A DNA stretch of 7,178 nt from Flavobacteriales bacterium (GCA_018695965.1 JABHQB010000144.1:1-7178), one strand, 5' to 3'; counted from the stretch's first letter, positions 1 through 6,863 are shown. Made by a program: numbers and translations. Notes: a model not told the origin generated them from the sequence alone.

Positions 1-947
1 ATTATTCTGGAAGGGGAACTGCTGCAAAAACAGCTGAAATGAATATTTTGACTCATATGCAATATATGCATGATAGCAAGATAAGGCCTGAAACATTAAA
101 GGAAATGGATAATGTTCAACCTGAAATAAAATATATTAGGGGAGAGACAGTAGTAAGGCCAGGACCAGATGGATTTATGAGACCATTTAGTAGGGCTAAT
201 GAAGATCAAAAGGCTAAGTATAATATTACTCTCGACAAGATTAATAATGATTTTAAGAATAATTGGCCAAAAATGAATGATAAAGAAAAAATGAAATGGA
301 AATTCCAAAGATATATGCAAGATTATTTAGCAACTATTTCATCAGTTGATGATAATGTTGGAAGGGTATTGGATTATTTGGAAGAGACTGGTTTAAATGA
401 AAACACAATAGTAGTATATACATCAGATCAAGGTTTTTATCTTGGTGAACATGGATGGTTTGATAAGAGATTTATTTATGACGAATCTTTTAAAATACCA
501 TTAATGATTAAATGGCCAAATGTTATTAAGCCAGGAACAACCAATGATGAGATGGTTCAAAATTTAGATTTTGCTCAAACATTTTTAGAAGCAGCTATGA
601 TTGAAGCTCCTGATGATATGCAAGGAGAAAGTATCATTCCATTGTTAAAAGGAAATGTTGAGAAATGGAATAGGGATGCAGTTTATTATCATTACTATGA
701 ATACCCTTCTGTTCATATGGTAAAAAGACATTATGGTATTGTAAATAAAGAATATAAGTTGATTCATTTTTATTATGATGTAGATGAGTGGGAATTATAT
801 GACAGAATTAACGATCCTAATGAAATGACAAACGTATATAACAATCCAGATTATAAAGATATTGTAAAGAAATTAACTGAAGAATTATATGAACTTAGAA
901 AGAAGTATAAAGATTCAAAAGAACTTGATCAAAAATATCTTTACTAA
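1..947 (+). CDS. Family S1 sulfatase, C-terminal part (5' end outside window)
   Basis: This is the C-terminal part of a formylglycine-dependent sulfatase, which hydrolyses sulfate esters on glycans. The reading frame is open to the left edge (first full codon at 3) and continues in family-like sequence (YSGRGTAAKTAE) before the ATG at 39, so that ATG is internal. The motif SDQGFYLGEHGWFDKR (423-470) is diagnostic: Asp 426-428 and Gln 429-431 are expected metal ligands, with His 450-452 and Lys 465-467 around the sulfate pocket. The C-terminal block YHYYEYPSVH...KRHYGI...YKLIHFYYDVDEWELYDRINDPNEM (about 684-827) matches the DUF4976-type tail seen in mucin-desulfating and N-acetylglucosamine-6-sulfatase-like enzymes (possibly SulfAtlas S1_11; this is from memory). 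The C-x-P-S-R site converted to formylglycine, and any signal peptide, lie upstream and cannot be checked. A marine bacterium would probably use it on sulfated algal polysaccharide. Family assignment is secure; the substrate is not. Confidence 0.93.
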   Translation, partial: YSGRGTAAKTAEMNILTHMQYMHDSKIRPETLKEMDNVQPEIKYIRGETVVRPGPDGFMRPFSRANEDQKAKYNITLDKINNDFKNNWPKMNDKEKMKWKFQRYMQDYLATISSVDDNVGRVLDYLEETGLNENTIVVYTSDQGFYLGEHGWFDKRFIYDESFKIPLMIKWPNVIKPGTTNDEMVQNLDFAQTFLEAAMIEAPDDMQGESIIPLLKGNVEKWNRDAVYYHYYEYPSVHMVKRHYGIVNKEYKLIHFYYDVDEWELYDRINDPNEMTNVYNNPDYKDIVKKLTEELYELRKKYKDSKELDQKYLY

Positions 948-996
948 TTAATTATTTCATTCTTTTAAATCCTTAAATTGCTTATTAATCACCATT

Positions 997-1896
997 ATGA
1001 AAAAATTAATATTCTGTCTTTTTTGCTTAATTTCTTGTGGTGAATCTACGAGGAATAGTATGGTCATTGATGATTTAGACAACATCAACAACTTAACTAA
1101 AGTCACTTTTTTAGATGAGTTAGTCGATGAAAGTTCAGGTTTAGTTTTTCTAAATAATGATTTAATCACATTTAATGATTCTGGCGGAAATAATAGCCTG
1201 TATGAGATAGATACAATTAATGGAGAGGTTACAAGAACTGTTGAGATAACAAATACTACAAATAATGACTGGGAAGATATAACTACTGATTCTGAATATA
1301 TTTATATTGGCGATTTTGGAAATAATTATGGAAATAGACAAGATTTAGTGATATATAAAGTAAGTATACCAGATTACCTAAACACTTCTGACAATACGGT
1401 TGTTGCAGAGCAAATTAATTTTAGTTATTCAGACCAAACAACTTTTCAATCTAATCCATATAATAGTAATTTTGACGCAGAATCTATAATTTCATTTAAC
1501 GATAGTCTGTATATATTTACAAAAAACTGGGTTGATAATAAATCTAATGTATATTCTTTAACTAAAAATGTTGGAACTTATATTGCCTCAAAAGTAGATA
1601 GTCTTGATGTTCAAGGTTTAATTACCGCTGCTGAACATAACCATACTTCAAATACTGTTACGTTGCTTGGTTATAATTCAGATTCTAATTTTGTAATTGA
1701 ATTAACTAATTTTAATGATTCTAACTTCTCACAAGGATTAGTTAATAAATTTCAATTAGTTATTCCAGAAAATTCTTCAATTCAAACTGAAGGATTGACT
1801 AGCCTTAATAATAATTATTATATATCAGCTGAAGAATATTTAGGTAATTCTCAAGTACTCTATAAAATAAATAAAGACAGCTTACTTTCTAATTAA
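997..1896 (+). CDS. Lipoprotein with predicted beta-propeller, function unassigned
   Basis: The product has 299 residues. It starts with a lipoprotein signal peptide, MKKLIFCLFCLISC, with the lipobox L-I-S-C placing the lipidated cysteine at residue 14, which fixes the ATG at 997. The mature part is built of repeated strand-turn-strand units rich in Asn, Asp and aromatics, as in a six-bladed beta-propeller. Conserved-looking motifs are DESSGL (44-49), FNDSGG (59-64), DWEDI (91-95), YIGDFGNNYGNR (103-114), FDAESI (159-164), FTKNW (174-178), QTEGL (263-267) and ISAEE (276-280). I recognise this pattern from uncharacterised Bacteroidota proteins. The recurring E-S/G-L/I and D-x-E-D/S-I turns resemble SdiA-regulated and esterase-like-phytase propellers, but that relation is inference. 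The gene starts 49 bases after the sulfatase stop on the same strand, so cotranscription is possible. It converges on the M28 peptidase gene. No sorting tail is seen, so the protein should stay anchored in the envelope. Confidence 0.88.
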   Translation: MKKLIFCLFCLISCGESTRNSMVIDDLDNINNLTKVTFLDELVDESSGLVFLNNDLITFNDSGGNNSLYEIDTINGEVTRTVEITNTTNNDWEDITTDSEYIYIGDFGNNYGNRQDLVIYKVSIPDYLNTSDNTVVAEQINFSYSDQTTFQSNPYNSNFDAESIISFNDSLYIFTKNWVDNKSNVYSLTKNVGTYIASKVDSLDVQGLITAAEHNHTSNTVTLLGYNSDSNFVIELTNFNDSNFSQGLVNKFQLVIPENSSIQTEGLTSLNNNYYISAEEYLGNSQVLYKINKDSLLSN

Positions 1897-1897
1897 C

Positions 1898-1927
1898 GAC
1901 ACCTTCTTTATTGGAAAGGAAGAGGTC
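1898..1927. terminator. Possible bidirectional terminator between convergent genes
   Basis: The 29-base gap between two converging stop codons holds a pyrimidine-rich arm (ACACCTTCTTT) followed by a purine-rich arm (AAAGGAAGAGGT). They can fold into an imperfect hairpin (ACC/GGT at the base, TTT/AAA near the loop, with bulges between). The element is clearly richer in G and C than its surroundings, but pairing is imperfect and no clean T-tract follows. The call rests mainly on location. Confidence 0.3.
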
Positions 1928-2894
1928 ATAGTTCAATTCTTGTCGGAGTATCTTTTCCTTGAATAACAGAAAGTATTCCCTTTGCAATTAGTTTAGTTGT
2001 CTCTTTAATAGTGAATATATCTAGAGTTTTATATTCATCCGAAACCCTATGATAGTCAGAGTCTTTTTCCATTGGAGTAGTTGAAAAAGTATGAGCTGGT
2101 ATTCCTAGTTTTGCTAATGCTGCATTGTCAGATCTAAAAAATAATTTTTCCTTTATATAAGGATCAGGAAAAACCTCATAGTTTGTATTAGAAAGATTTT
2201 TTTGAATAATTTCTCCAAAATCTGAACGATCGAAACCAGTTATCCATGCTGTTTTTTGACCATAGGGAGATTCTTTACCAATCATTTCAATATTAATTCC
2301 TGCTACAATATCATTTGGGTTGATTTGTTTACCAAAATATCGTGATCCAACTAATCCAAATTCTTCTGCAGTGAATGCAACAAAAACTATGCTTCTTTCA
2401 TTGTTATCTAATTTTTTAAAATATTCTGCTAAAACTAACACTGCGGTTGTCCCAGAAGCATTATCATTTGCTCCGTTGTAAATATTATCACCTTCCTTTT
2501 CATGATCTATCCCTAAATGATCATAATGTGCAGAAATTATAATGTACTCATTGGGCAAACTCTTTCCTTTTAGAACGCCAATTACATTATATACTGACAT
2601 TTCGTTTGATTTCAGATAAACATTCCTGTAATAATTAGGTCGACGCTTTTTTTTGAAATTAAAATTTTGCCTGTAAGAATTTAAAGTATCATGTTTTGTT
2701 AGCCCAATTCTTTCAAATTCTGACTCTATATATTTAGCAGCCCTTTCAATCCCCTCAGAGCCAGCTCTTCTTCCTTCCATTTTATCATCTGATAGCGTAG
2801 AAAGGTGTTTGTTAACTAGTCTTTCATTGATTATTGTATCATTACTACATGATGATAGAGTGATAAAAACTATAACAAGTAATTTATTAATCAT
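1926..2894 (-). CDS. M28-family zinc aminopeptidase, lipoprotein
   Basis: This 322-residue protein is a zinc-dependent exopeptidase of family M28, expected to trim N-terminal amino acids from peptides outside the cytoplasm. The N-terminus MINKLLVIVFITLSSC is a lipoprotein signal with lipobox L-S-S-C (Cys16), which supports the ATG at 2892-2894. The co-catalytic zinc set is readable in order: His123 with Asp125 in SAHYDHLG, bridging Asp144 in GANDNASG, the Glu pair 177-178 in FTAEEFGLVGS (Glu177 as general base, Glu178 as ligand), Glu203 in NIEMIG, and His282 in DYHRVSD. Glu203 stands where many members have Asp. RSDNAALAKLGIPAHTF (254-270) is the usual substrate-pocket region. Residues 17-100 form a typical helical N-terminal part (DKMEGRRAGSEG at 37-48); no PA insert is seen. 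The length is normal for single-domain M28 lipoproteins. It is convergent with the propeller lipoprotein and divergent from the large T9SS gene. Its start leaves almost no promoter space unless the promoter sits inside the neighbour's 5' end. Confidence 0.95.
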   Translation of the reverse strand: MINKLLVIVFITLSSCSNDTIINERLVNKHLSTLSDDKMEGRRAGSEGIERAAKYIESEFERIGLTKHDTLNSYRQNFNFKKKRRPNYYRNVYLKSNEMSVYNVIGVLKGKSLPNEYIIISAHYDHLGIDHEKEGDNIYNGANDNASGTTAVLVLAEYFKKLDNNERSIVFVAFTAEEFGLVGSRYFGKQINPNDIVAGINIEMIGKESPYGQKTAWITGFDRSDFGEIIQKNLSNTNYEVFPDPYIKEKLFFRSDNAALAKLGIPAHTFSTTPMEKDSDYHRVSDEYKTLDIFTIKETTKLIAKGILSVIQGKDTPTRIEL

Positions 2895-2900
2895 AATTAA

Positions 2901-5900
2901 ATGTTCATTATTTTATTAAATTGCGGGAAAATTACTGTTTTGAATAAATCTTTACTAATTATTTTATTTTTATTTTCATTTAATTTTCTTTCTGCACAGC
3001 AATGGAAACAAATGATTAATGATCCTTCAATAAATGTATATGAAGTAGTTGCTGAAGCAGAATCTTATTTTCAAAATATTAACAAAAATGCTAAAGGTTC
3101 TGGCTGGAAAAAATATCAAAGATGGTTATATGAAAATGAACCCAAATTTTATCCCTCTGGTGATAGAAGTAATGTAGATCCCTATTTCGTTTCTAAAGAG
3201 TTTAAAAATTTTTTAAAAAATAATAGTAAGCAAGAAAAATCTCTTTTTGATAACGGATGGGAAGAACTTGGACCTTATTATATTGAACAAGTAACTGGAC
3301 ATTATGCTGTTGGTTTAGGGAGAGTTGAATCGTTTTATTCAGACCCTAATGATTCTAATAGAATATATTTAGGATCAAGAAGTGGTGGATTTTGGAGGAC
3401 AGTAGATGGCGGGGATAGTTGGACTAATACAACTGATTTTTTATATGCAGCTGGTGTAAATACTATAGCAGTTTCACCCAATAATCCAAATCATGTTCTT
3501 ATAAACGTGAGAAACTCAAATAATGGTGTTACGCATGGAATTTATCAATCTACTGATGGAGGAGAAACCTGGAACATAACCAATTTCAATCCAGATAACC
3601 TTGGCTGGGGAGGTTTAGGAACTTATAATAGTATTTATAAGATTTCTTACCACCCTACTATAGATAATTTGGTATTTATTGGTACATCGGAAGGCTTATT
3701 TCGTTCTACAGATAATTTAAATACATGGGTCAATTCTGCTACTGGTAATTCTTGGGAATGGAATTATAATTTCACTCAAATTGATTTTCATTCAACAAAT
3801 GAGAATATTATATATACTGCAAGCTATGAGGTAGATTCTAAAATATATATATCAAATGATGCAGGCTTAACATTTAGTGGCTCTAATACTATCTCTGGAA
3901 ATTCTAGTAATATTAAATTGTCTGTTTCTGCTGCATGTACTGATTGCATTTATGTAGGAAGTAGTGATGGTATATGGAAGTCAACAGATAATGGTCAAAA
4001 TTTTACTCTTATTTCTAATCCTGGAATTAGTAATTACGGCGCTTTTGCTGTAAGTGATGTTGACACCAATTATATGCTGTTTGGTGATATCGATACTCAC
4101 AGAAGTACTGATGGTGGTGCTACGTTCAATCAAGCTACATATTGGTCCACAGGAAATGCTAATTATAATACTACAGGAACATATGTGCACGCAGACATTA
4201 GAGGGGCTCGTTCTGAAAATGGAGTGTTTTGGGTTAACACTGATGGCTTTTTGTGTAAAAGTTTAGATAACGGTGTTTCATGGGAGATTTATGAAGGTCA
4301 ATCTATTCGTGAGAATTATTGTCTTGGATTAAGTCAATCTAATCATGAAAGAACCATATCTGGTTCTCAAGATAATGGAACAAGTATAAAGACTGAAAAC
4401 TCTTGGATTGAATTTTATGGTGCAGATGGTATGGAAGGAATCATACATCCTTTAAATGATGATTGGATGATTGGAAGTTTCCAATTTGGCGGAAAAAGAA
4501 GAACAAAAGATGGGGGATTAACACAAGGTGGTATTAATCCGAGTGGTTTTGATGGAGATTGGATAGCTCCCGTATTATACGACCCTAACAATCAAATGAA
4601 AATTTTTGCTATGGATGATATGGTATATAGTAGTGATGATTTTGGTTCAACATGGACAGAGTTAGGAGCACCAAATTTTTCTGGTAATGTATCAAATGCA
4701 GCAATTGCTGAAAACAATTCAAATATCCTAGCTGTTTCTAATTATCAGGCAATTGAAAAATCTATTGATGGTGGATATACATATACAGATATTAAAGGAT
4801 CTCTTCCAAATCAATTTATTACTGATATTGCTTTTGATCCTAATGATGATAATGTTATTGTGGTCACTTATGGAAATTACAATTATGACAACAATAAAGT
4901 ATTTATTACAATTGATCAAGGAGCATCATGGCAGAATATAACTTATAATCTAGGAAATATTCCCGTAAGATCTGTTGTAATTGACCATACAGATGCTTCA
5001 ACAATATACCTTGGTACTGAGATTGGAGTTTACAAAAAATCTATGTTAGAAAATTCTTGGACCTTATATAATCAAGATTTACCTAACATGTCAGTACTTG
5101 AATTAGAAATAATGTACGGATCAAATACACTTCGTGCAGCCACTTGGGGAAGAGGATTATGGGAATTTACCTTAGATGGTAGACAAAGTTTTCCGTCAAT
5201 ATTAACTACTAGAATCACAAACCAACCTACAGATACTCAACCAAAAGTTGATATAGATCAGTTTGTAACATCAACTATTTCTTATGATGGAGAAATAGCA
5301 AATGCTTACATTCAATGGTCAACTGATATATCTAGTGTAGTAAATACTACCACAATGATAAACACTTCTGATATTACGTGGGTTACTGATTCTCCAATAC
5401 CTAATCAAACAGAAGGAACAAAAGTTTATTTTAAAGTCTTTGCTGAAGGAGATAATAATGATATTACGGAAACTTACAGATATATGTATGAAGTTAAGGC
5501 CAATGTTCTTTGTACACCATCCATGGATTGTTCTTATAATGATGGATTTCAGTTAGTTCAAGTAGGCGATATAAATAATCCTTCAGGATGTGAAGGTTAT
5601 GGAGATTTCATGGATTTATCAACTGATTTGGAGCAAGGTTCAAATAATCAGATGACTGTTACAACAGGTTATGGTGATCAGTATGTAAAAGTTTGGATAG
5701 ATTACAATGATGATTTAGATTTCACCTCAGATGAGGTTGTTATAGATAATTATGTAATTGCGCCTGGCCAGGCTGCAGGATCTTATACTGAAACAATTGA
5801 TTTCGTAATTCCTGAAAATGCTACTCTAGGAGAGCATATTTTGAGAGCTAAAGCTAATTGGAGTGGCGATGTTCCTGCAGACGCATGTGCTGAAACAACC

Positions 5901-6206
5901 TATGGGGAAACAGAGGATTATATGGTAAATATTGTTGAATCGTCCTTAGGATTGATTGAAAACAATTTTGAGTATAAACCTTTAGTATATCCTAATCCTA
6001 CTGTTGGAAATTTCTCGATTGATTTAGGAATTATTTACAATAATGTTTCAATAACATTAACTGATATAAATGGAAGAATAATTCAATTCAAGAATAATCT
6101 ATATGGAAGATTCTTTGACTTAGAAATAGATAATTCATCAGGCATGTATCTTCTAATAGTTGAATCTGGAAAAAATAAAGCTGTGATTCGAATTATTAAG
6201 AATTAG
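2901..6206 (+). CDS. Large T9SS-secreted protein: VPS10/BNR beta-propeller, Ig-like, GEVED and sorting domain
   Basis: The product has 1,101 codons from the ATG at 2901. Residues 14-33 form a classic signal peptide (LNKSLLIILFLFSFNFLSAQ), and residue 14 is a TTG codon (2940) that may be the real start, giving 1,088 residues. Residues 34-113 hold a conserved-looking module, GSGWKKYQRW...EPKFYPSG. Residues about 115-760 are a sortilin/VPS10-like propeller region with BNR-type turns (S-x-D-x-G-x-x-W/F) at 167-174, 217-224, 269-276, 318-325, 361-368, 402-409, 454-461, 578-585, 621-628 and 670-677, closing with RAATWGRGLWEF (745-756). About 765-867 looks Ig/FnIII-like. About 870-1012 is a GEVED domain with four cysteines (871, 877, 897, 996), a Ca-binding-like WIDYNDDLDF and the signature YGETEDYMVNI. 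Residues 1028-1101 are a type A T9SS sorting domain (VYPNPTVGNFSI...GMYLLIVESG...IRIIKN). It is therefore expected to be surface-attached or released. No hydrolase active site is visible; binding or adhesion is inferred. Confidence 0.95.
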   Translation: MFIILLNCGKITVLNKSLLIILFLFSFNFLSAQQWKQMINDPSINVYEVVAEAESYFQNINKNAKGSGWKKYQRWLYENEPKFYPSGDRSNVDPYFVSKEFKNFLKNNSKQEKSLFDNGWEELGPYYIEQVTGHYAVGLGRVESFYSDPNDSNRIYLGSRSGGFWRTVDGGDSWTNTTDFLYAAGVNTIAVSPNNPNHVLINVRNSNNGVTHGIYQSTDGGETWNITNFNPDNLGWGGLGTYNSIYKISYHPTIDNLVFIGTSEGLFRSTDNLNTWVNSATGNSWEWNYNFTQIDFHSTNENIIYTASYEVDSKIYISNDAGLTFSGSNTISGNSSNIKLSVSAACTDCIYVGSSDGIWKSTDNGQNFTLISNPGISNYGAFAVSDVDTNYMLFGDIDTHRSTDGGATFNQATYWSTGNANYNTTGTYVHADIRGARSENGVFWVNTDGFLCKSLDNGVSWEIYEGQSIRENYCLGLSQSNHERTISGSQDNGTSIKTENSWIEFYGADGMEGIIHPLNDDWMIGSFQFGGKRRTKDGGLTQGGINPSGFDGDWIAPVLYDPNNQMKIFAMDDMVYSSDDFGSTWTELGAPNFSGNVSNAAIAENNSNILAVSNYQAIEKSIDGGYTYTDIKGSLPNQFITDIAFDPNDDNVIVVTYGNYNYDNNKVFITIDQGASWQNITYNLGNIPVRSVVIDHTDASTIYLGTEIGVYKKSMLENSWTLYNQDLPNMSVLELEIMYGSNTLRAATWGRGLWEFTLDGRQSFPSILTTRITNQPTDTQPKVDIDQFVTSTISYDGEIANAYIQWSTDISSVVNTTTMINTSDITWVTDSPIPNQTEGTKVYFKVFAEGDNNDITETYRYMYEVKANVLCTPSMDCSYNDGFQLVQVGDINNPSGCEGYGDFMDLSTDLEQGSNNQMTVTTGYGDQYVKVWIDYNDDLDFTSDEVVIDNYVIAPGQAAGSYTETIDFVIPENATLGEHILRAKANWSGDVPADACAETTYGETEDYMVNIVESSLGLIENNFEYKPLVYPNPTVGNFSIDLGIIYNNVSITLTDINGRIIQFKNNLYGRFFDLEIDNSSGMYLLIVESGKNKAVIRIIKN

Positions 6207-6244
6207 AAGCTATAATTATTAATAAAAACTACTTCTAATATTAA
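6196..6244. terminator. Inverted repeat spanning two convergent stop codons, possible bidirectional terminator
   Basis: ATTAGAAG at 6202-6209 and CTTCTAAT at 6232-6239 are perfect 8-base inverted repeats around a 22-base AT-rich loop. After a small bulge the stem can extend with TTAA (6196-6199) and TTAA (6241-6244). The hairpin covers the TAG of the T9SS gene and the stop codon of the CBS gene, which lie only 12 bases apart, so it could end transcription from both sides. There is no strong T-tract on either strand, so the function is inferred from position and symmetry. Confidence 0.4.
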
Positions 6245-6686
6245 GGGCTGCGGCAATAATATCTACTCTTGAAATTATTCCTAAAATTCTATTTGATACC
6301 ATTACTGGAAATCTTTTTCTTTTTAGTCTTAAAAATTTTTCAGCAGCATCAAAAATTGTTTCATTCGGCGAAATAGAATCTACATTTTCAGTCATGTACT
6401 TTGAAACAGTAGTCTTTGACATTGGCATATTATAATATCGGCTATCAACAATTTGCTTCATTAAATCTGTTTCTGATATAATACCAATTAATTTTCCAGA
6501 CTTATTAATTATAGGAGCTCCGGATATTTTCTTTTCTAGTAAAACTCTTTTCACTTCAAATATAGAATCTGATTTATGAAATGTAATTACTTCTTTAGAC
6601 ATGTAATCTTTGACTAGAATATTTTGTAAAGATTTTCTAACTATTTTTTTAGATGGGCTTTTAAAATTAATTACGGACATGGACAT
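6219..6686 (-). CDS. Tandem CBS-domain protein
   Basis: This is a soluble cytoplasmic protein made of two CBS domains (a Bateman module), which usually binds adenosine nucleotides and senses energy or ligand state. From the ATG at 6684-6686 it has 155 residues. CBS1 spans about 24-79 (VKDYMSKEVITF, SGAPIIN, LIGIISETDLM). CBS2 spans about 94-150 (VSKYMTENVDSI, FDAAEKFL, RKRFPVM, LGIISRVDII). Between them is SRYYNMPM (82-89), a linker I associate with a widespread flavobacterial family of stand-alone CBS proteins. The frame can be extended to a TTG at 6734, but the added residues (IINNIESKLNFFLYF) look like translated AT-rich intergenic DNA and TTG is a rare start, so I chose the ATG at 6686; the ATG at 6680 is equally possible. 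No fused enzyme or channel domain is seen, so its partner is unknown. It is convergent with the T9SS gene and divergent from the lipoprotein at 6864. Confidence 0.9.
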   Translation of the reverse strand: MSMSVINFKSPSKKIVRKSLQNILVKDYMSKEVITFHKSDSIFEVKRVLLEKKISGAPIINKSGKLIGIISETDLMKQIVDSRYYNMPMSKTTVSKYMTENVDSISPNETIFDAAEKFLRLKRKRFPVMVSNRILGIISRVDIIAAALNIRSSFY

Positions 6687-6791
6687 AAAATACAAAAAAA
6701 AATTTAATTTACTTTCTATATTATTGATTATCAATGTTTAACAAGAAAAATTAATACAGTTTTATATTCGTAATTTTCAATTTTTTAACTA

Positions 6792-6814
6792 TGAAAAAAA
6801 TCTATTTTTTTTCA
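6792..6814. repeat. Perfect A/T-tract inverted repeat in divergent intergenic region
   Basis: TGAAAAAAA (6792-6800) and TTTTTTTCA (6806-6814) are perfect 9-base inverted repeats around the 5-base loop TCTAT. The element sits in the 177-base gap between the divergent CBS and ABM-like lipoprotein genes, directly upstream of the putative promoter of the latter. It could be a bent-DNA or UP-like element, but in DNA this AT-rich it could also arise by chance. Confidence 0.4.
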
Positions 6815-6825
6815 ATATAATGTCC

Positions 6826-6833
6826 TATATTTA
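6826..6833 (+). promoter_or_regulatory. Candidate Bacteroidota-type -7 promoter element
   Basis: TATATTTA matches seven of eight positions of the Bacteroidota -7 consensus TAnnTTTG and would place the transcript start roughly 25 bases before the ATG at 6864. A TATAAT also occurs at 6816-6821. No TTG box is seen at the expected -33 distance; T-tracts occupy that position instead. Weak evidence in AT-rich DNA. Confidence 0.25.
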
Positions 6834-6863
6834 TCCTCTTCATTATTAATAAAACAATCAGTT

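Noticed and set aside
39..41. ATG at 39 as the start of the sulfatase
   Set aside because: The frame is open to the left edge and the upstream residues (GRGTAAKTAE) fit the family, so this Met is internal to a truncated gene.
3936..3947. C-T-D-C (residues 346-349) in the propeller as a redox or metal site
   Set aside because: It is an isolated pair at the start of a beta-strand in an exported protein; a structural disulfide is the simpler explanation.
3981..4941. Overlapping short ORFs on both strands within the large gene and elsewhere (e.g. 96-320, 957-1169, 3981-4190, 4054-4266, 4728-4941)
   Set aside because: They lie in other frames of well-supported coding regions, have low-complexity Ile/Ser/Leu-rich products and no domain features.
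3243..5180. BNR repeats read as a sialidase
   Set aside because: No FRIP motif, Arg triad or Tyr/Glu catalytic pair is visible; the turns fit VPS10/sortilin-type propellers better.
6687..6734. N-terminal extension of the CBS protein to a TTG codon
   Set aside because: The added residues look like translated AT-rich intergenic DNA and an ATG pair at 6686/6680 fits the domain boundary.
6791..6820. Nine-codon ORF MKKIYFFSI as a leader peptide
   Set aside because: It falls in the A/T-tract palindrome, has no attenuator-like codon pattern or ribosome binding site, and is easily explained by chance.
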